Origin: Aureococcus anophagefferens
Taxonomy: Eukaryota; Sar; Pelagophyceae; Pelagomonadales; Pelagomonadaceae
DNA length: 36,197 nt
Direction: 5' to 3'
Assembly (NCBI RefSeq): GCF_000186865.1
Contig: NW_008705564.1
Location: 122,502 to 158,698, forward strand
The first letter of the stretch is position 1. Each line of letters opens with the position of its first letter. Shown piece by piece: positions 35,348-36,197 of this stretch. The position numbers were made by a program, and so were the translations under genes. Below the pieces are notes generated by a model that saw nothing but the letters and a program-made list of their open reading frames with translations, made no database searches and was not told where the DNA came from.

Positions 35348-36197
35348 CGAGGCTGTACCTGCTTCGGTGACTGGTCTGTTGGTATTCGATGCTTCCCCGA
35401 AGGAGCGAGCGCCGTAGCGTGCGACGAGTCGGACGCCGTGGACCAGGCGCGGCGCTTCGTGTCCGCGTTAGCTCGCGCGCGGAGTGGCGCCGCGGGGGCG
35501 ACGCTCTCGTAGATGCGTTCCGAGCCTGAACCTCGGGCGCCTGCTCCGTCAAAGCATCGAATTACTACATGCTCGATCTCGGCGAGCAGCAGCGCTGTCG
35601 TGGCTGAACATCATTTCCACGAATGTCCGTCCGGAGTCGCCGCGCGCGGTCCCAGAGGCAGCATCTACTGCGCGCCCCTTTGGAGAAGAGAGAGATTCCA
35701 TGCCACGGAGTGGAGAAGCGGCGGTATGATGCTCACCAACGATCCGCGGACGCCTCTCAGCAGCTGGACCGGGGCCCGCGCGGTCGTCGTCCTCGGAGAC
35801 CCCGCTCGCTCGGCCCGCGTCGATGTCTGCTGTCCCGTGTTCTTCGTCGCCGCGCGCCACCTGAACGCAGCTGTTGATTTTACCTGCGGCGACACTCGCC
35901 TTGCGCTACTCTGTGCCGAATCATTCGAGCGGGCTGCGTTCTCTCGAGTCGCCGCTTGCTTGATGACCAAGACGCGAGCCGTCGCCGCCGCGGTCGAAGC
36001 GCGGTTCGAGTCGAGCCGAGGAGACACGTGCGATGCCGTGGAAGCGCGGGCACGGTGTGCAGTTGATCACATCGGCGCGCTCCGCCCGCCGACGCGAGAC
36101 CCCGCAGCACCTGAACAATGGTCGCTGGCTGCGGCTCGAACGACCTCCATCGGAGCGTCGTACCTCGCGCCCGTTCGCGAAAGCACCGTCTCGGTCT
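35348..36197 (+). CDS. PKS segment 15: domain X copy 2, running off the window
   Basis: The same frame 2 stays open to the window edge except for one TAG at 35510. It aligns with segment 5: FGDWSVG with FGDWRVS, DAVDQARRFVSALARA with DALALARRFAAVVARL, AGATLS-stop-MRS with AATLASARR, and further on VVVLGDPARSARVDV with VVAVAPARRAAGVDV and TKTRAVAAAVEAR with AAAVARAVVAADR. This copy is less GC-rich. By analogy with the first copy, a crotonase domain and a further PKS supermodule may follow beyond the window. From the double ATG at 35726 onward the frame is open without stops. Confidence 0.6.
35510..35512 (+). other. In-frame TAG stop 10 (domain X copy 2)
   Basis: Aligned to Ser (TCC) of copy 1 in the block AATLASARR. 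Third TAG in the locus that stands where a paralogous domain has Ser. Confidence 0.65.

Larger units (their letters stand above)
11032..36197 (+). other. Giant modular polyketide synthase locus without cis AT or KR domains (incomplete at 3' end)
   Basis: A continuous array of PKS domains covering more than 25 kb and leaving the window. Frame 1 carries 11032 to about 25.8 kb and frame 2 carries about 26.0 kb to the end. Core pattern: KS, one-hotdog DH, linker, ACP, repeated. I searched by eye for acyltransferase GHSxGE, ketoreductase or enoyl reductase nucleotide-binding motifs and methyltransferase motifs and saw none, so the logic resembles trans-AT systems. Ten in-frame stops interrupt the frame (listed separately). 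The segments below are split at domain boundaries for reading; whether the cell makes one protein, several, or none is not decidable here. The most natural gene boundaries, if any, are near 17.72 kb and 34.24 kb, where the DNA is AT-richer and an FSH hydrolase begins or ends. Confidence 0.85.

Noticed and set aside
11296..35512. Genome-wide reassignment of TAG to a sense codon
   Set aside because: Other genes here appear to end in TAG, including HscB (TAG followed by TAA) and the selenoprotein (TAG just before its SECIS). Any special reading would have to be local or partial.
11032..36197. Bacterial contamination or a bacterial trans-AT cluster
   Set aside because: No ribosome binding sites or operon spacing; the neighbourhood has a eukaryotic SECIS, a mitochondrial-type HscB, an ABCG full transporter and a probable spliced gene with the same base composition.
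1..36197. tRNA, rRNA, CRISPR arrays, insertion sequences or viral genes
   Set aside because: None could be recognised on either strand by eye.

Overview
The window looks like nuclear DNA of a GC-rich eukaryotic microalga. A pelagophyte such as Aureococcus is my best guess. The evidence is a very high GC content with long open frames on both strands, a eukaryotic-type SECIS element behind a gene with an in-frame UGA, mitochondrial-type and ABCG/PDR-type genes, no ribosome binding sites or operons, and a probable spliced gene. The species is an inference; a database search was not possible.

Left part (1-11 kb): seven or eight ordinary single genes. These are a minus-strand HscB/Jac1-type Fe-S co-chaperone (125-787); a divergently transcribed thioredoxin-like membrane selenoprotein (868-1734) with Sec at TGA 1069 and a foldable SECIS at 1738-1807; a convergent unknown protein with a possible N-myristoylation site (1810-2745); a small two-exon unknown (3089-3582); a full-size ABCG transporter (3724-7656); a DJ-1/PfpI family protein (7756-8481); and two minus-strand unknowns (8567-9262, C-terminal membrane segment; 9222-10648, secreted and His-rich, with one frame change).

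Right part (11-36.2 kb): one giant polyketide synthase locus on the plus strand, running off the end of the window. In order I read: acyl-CoA synthetase loading domain - ACP1 - KS1 - DH1 - ACP2 - KS2 - FSH1-type serine hydrolase - unknown domain X - crotonase A - ACP3 - crotonase B (enoyl-CoA isomerase-like) - KS3 - DH2 - ACP4 - KS4 - DH3 - C-terminal region - ACP-like a - (frame change) - ACP5 - ACP-like b - KS5 - DH4 - ACP6 - KS6 - ACP7 - KS7 - DH5 - ACP8 - KS8 - FSH1-type hydrolase 2 - second copy of X. There are eight KS, eight canonical or near-canonical ACP and five one-hotdog DH-like domains. No acyltransferase, ketoreductase or enoyl reductase is seen, so extender loading and ketoreduction would have to come in trans. 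The FSH hydrolases resemble stand-alone LovG-type releasing enzymes and may divide the locus into supermodules, each ending KS-FSH.

The most surprising point is that the PKS reading frame is broken by ten in-frame stop codons (eight TAG, two TGA, no TAA), most of them inside conserved domains, with only one or two frame changes over 25 kb. Three of the TAGs stand where paralogous domains in this same window have Ser. This pattern does not look like simple decay. It could be tolerated stops, recent inactivation, or assembly error; transcripts and proteins would decide.
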